This document shows positions 63,607 through 64,000 of a stretch of DNA of 64,000 nucleotides, in pieces. The first letter of the stretch is position 1. Each line of letters opens with the position of its first letter. The translations under genes and the position numbers were made by a program. Origin of the DNA: Asterias amurensis (taxonomy: Eukaryota; Echinodermata; Asteroidea; Forcipulatida; Asteriidae); NCBI RefSeq assembly GCF_032118995.1, contig NC_092656.1, forward strand, positions 9,677,761-9,741,760, written 5' to 3'. The notes below the pieces were generated by a model that saw nothing but the letters and a program-made list of their open reading frames with translations, made no database searches and was not told where the DNA came from.

Positions 63607-63993
63607 TTAAAGACAATGGACACTATTGGTAATTGTCAAAGACCAGTCTTCTCACTTAATGTATCTCAACATATGGACAAAAGAACAAACCTGTGAAAAT
63701 TTGAGTTTGATTGGTCGTCGGAGTTGCGAGATAATTATGAAAGAAAAAACACCCCTGTCACACGTAGTTGTGTGCTTTCAGATGCTTGATTTTGAGACCT
63801 TAAATTCTAAACTTGAGGTCTCGAAATCAAGTTCGTGGAACATTACTTCTTTCTCGAAAAACTACGTCACTTCAGAGGGAGCCGTTCCTCACAATGTTTT
63901 ATACTATCAACCTCTCCCCATTACTCTTTAGCAAGTGAGGTTTGATGCTGATAATTATTTTGAGTAATTACCAATAGTGTCCATTGCCTTTAA
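63607..63993 (+). mobile_element. TTAA family A MITE, well preserved
   Basis: Starts TTAAAGACAATGGACACTAT and ends AATAGTGTCCATTGCCTTTAA, with the complete internal order of the family and an intact central hairpin. Confidence 0.87.
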
Positions 63994-64000
63994 AGGGAAG

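Overview
The window reads as an animal nuclear genome. It has a split gene with GT-AG introns, about 38% GC by eye outside the coding parts, and a very dense load of short foldback transposons, tRNA-derived SINEs and LINE tails. The myosin protein is close to the vertebrate myosin-Ie/If plan, and the repeat vocabulary looks like that of an echinoderm, most probably a sea star. The organism assignment is inference from repeat style and protein similarity, not a database match.

Layout: (1) 1-2200 is non-coding, with a duplicated poly-G repeat and a TA-flanked foldback element. (2) 2201-3829 (+) is a single-exon immunoglobulin-superfamily (IgSF) type I membrane receptor with three Ig domains, one membrane segment and a tail with five tyrosines, two of them in an ITAM-like arrangement. 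(3) 3830-10856 is intergenic and full of SINEs and foldback elements. (4) 10857-12602 (+) is a second single-exon receptor with the same ectodomain plan, but its tail carries three ITIM-type motifs and a long proline-rich stretch. (5) 12603-22026 is intergenic repeats and AT-rich sequence. (6) 22027-58310 (-) is a long-tailed class I myosin (myosin Ie/If type). I rebuilt 25 coding exons whose phases all agree: 3309 coding nt, 1102 residues plus stop. Only about 7-10 N-terminal residues are missing, on a first coding exon I could not find. (7) 58311-64000 is upstream intron or flank containing only repeats.

The two receptors lie head-to-tail and converge on the myosin gene. Their shared ectodomain plan (V-type Ig; second Ig with an extra pair of flanking cysteines; degenerate third Ig) with opposite tail motifs suggests an activating/inhibitory receptor pair of an invertebrate immune or phagocyte system. 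This is the most interesting content of the window. Long-tailed myosin I acts at the actin-membrane interface in endocytosis and phagocytosis; any functional link to the receptors is speculative.

The non-coding part is dominated by miniature elements flanked by TTAA. Family A is about 390 bp, with more than 20 full or partial copies. Family B is a near-perfect palindrome of about 380-390 bp. Families C and D are rarer. Their TTAA target preference is supported inside the window by an insertion into a SINE whose unoccupied copies are also present.
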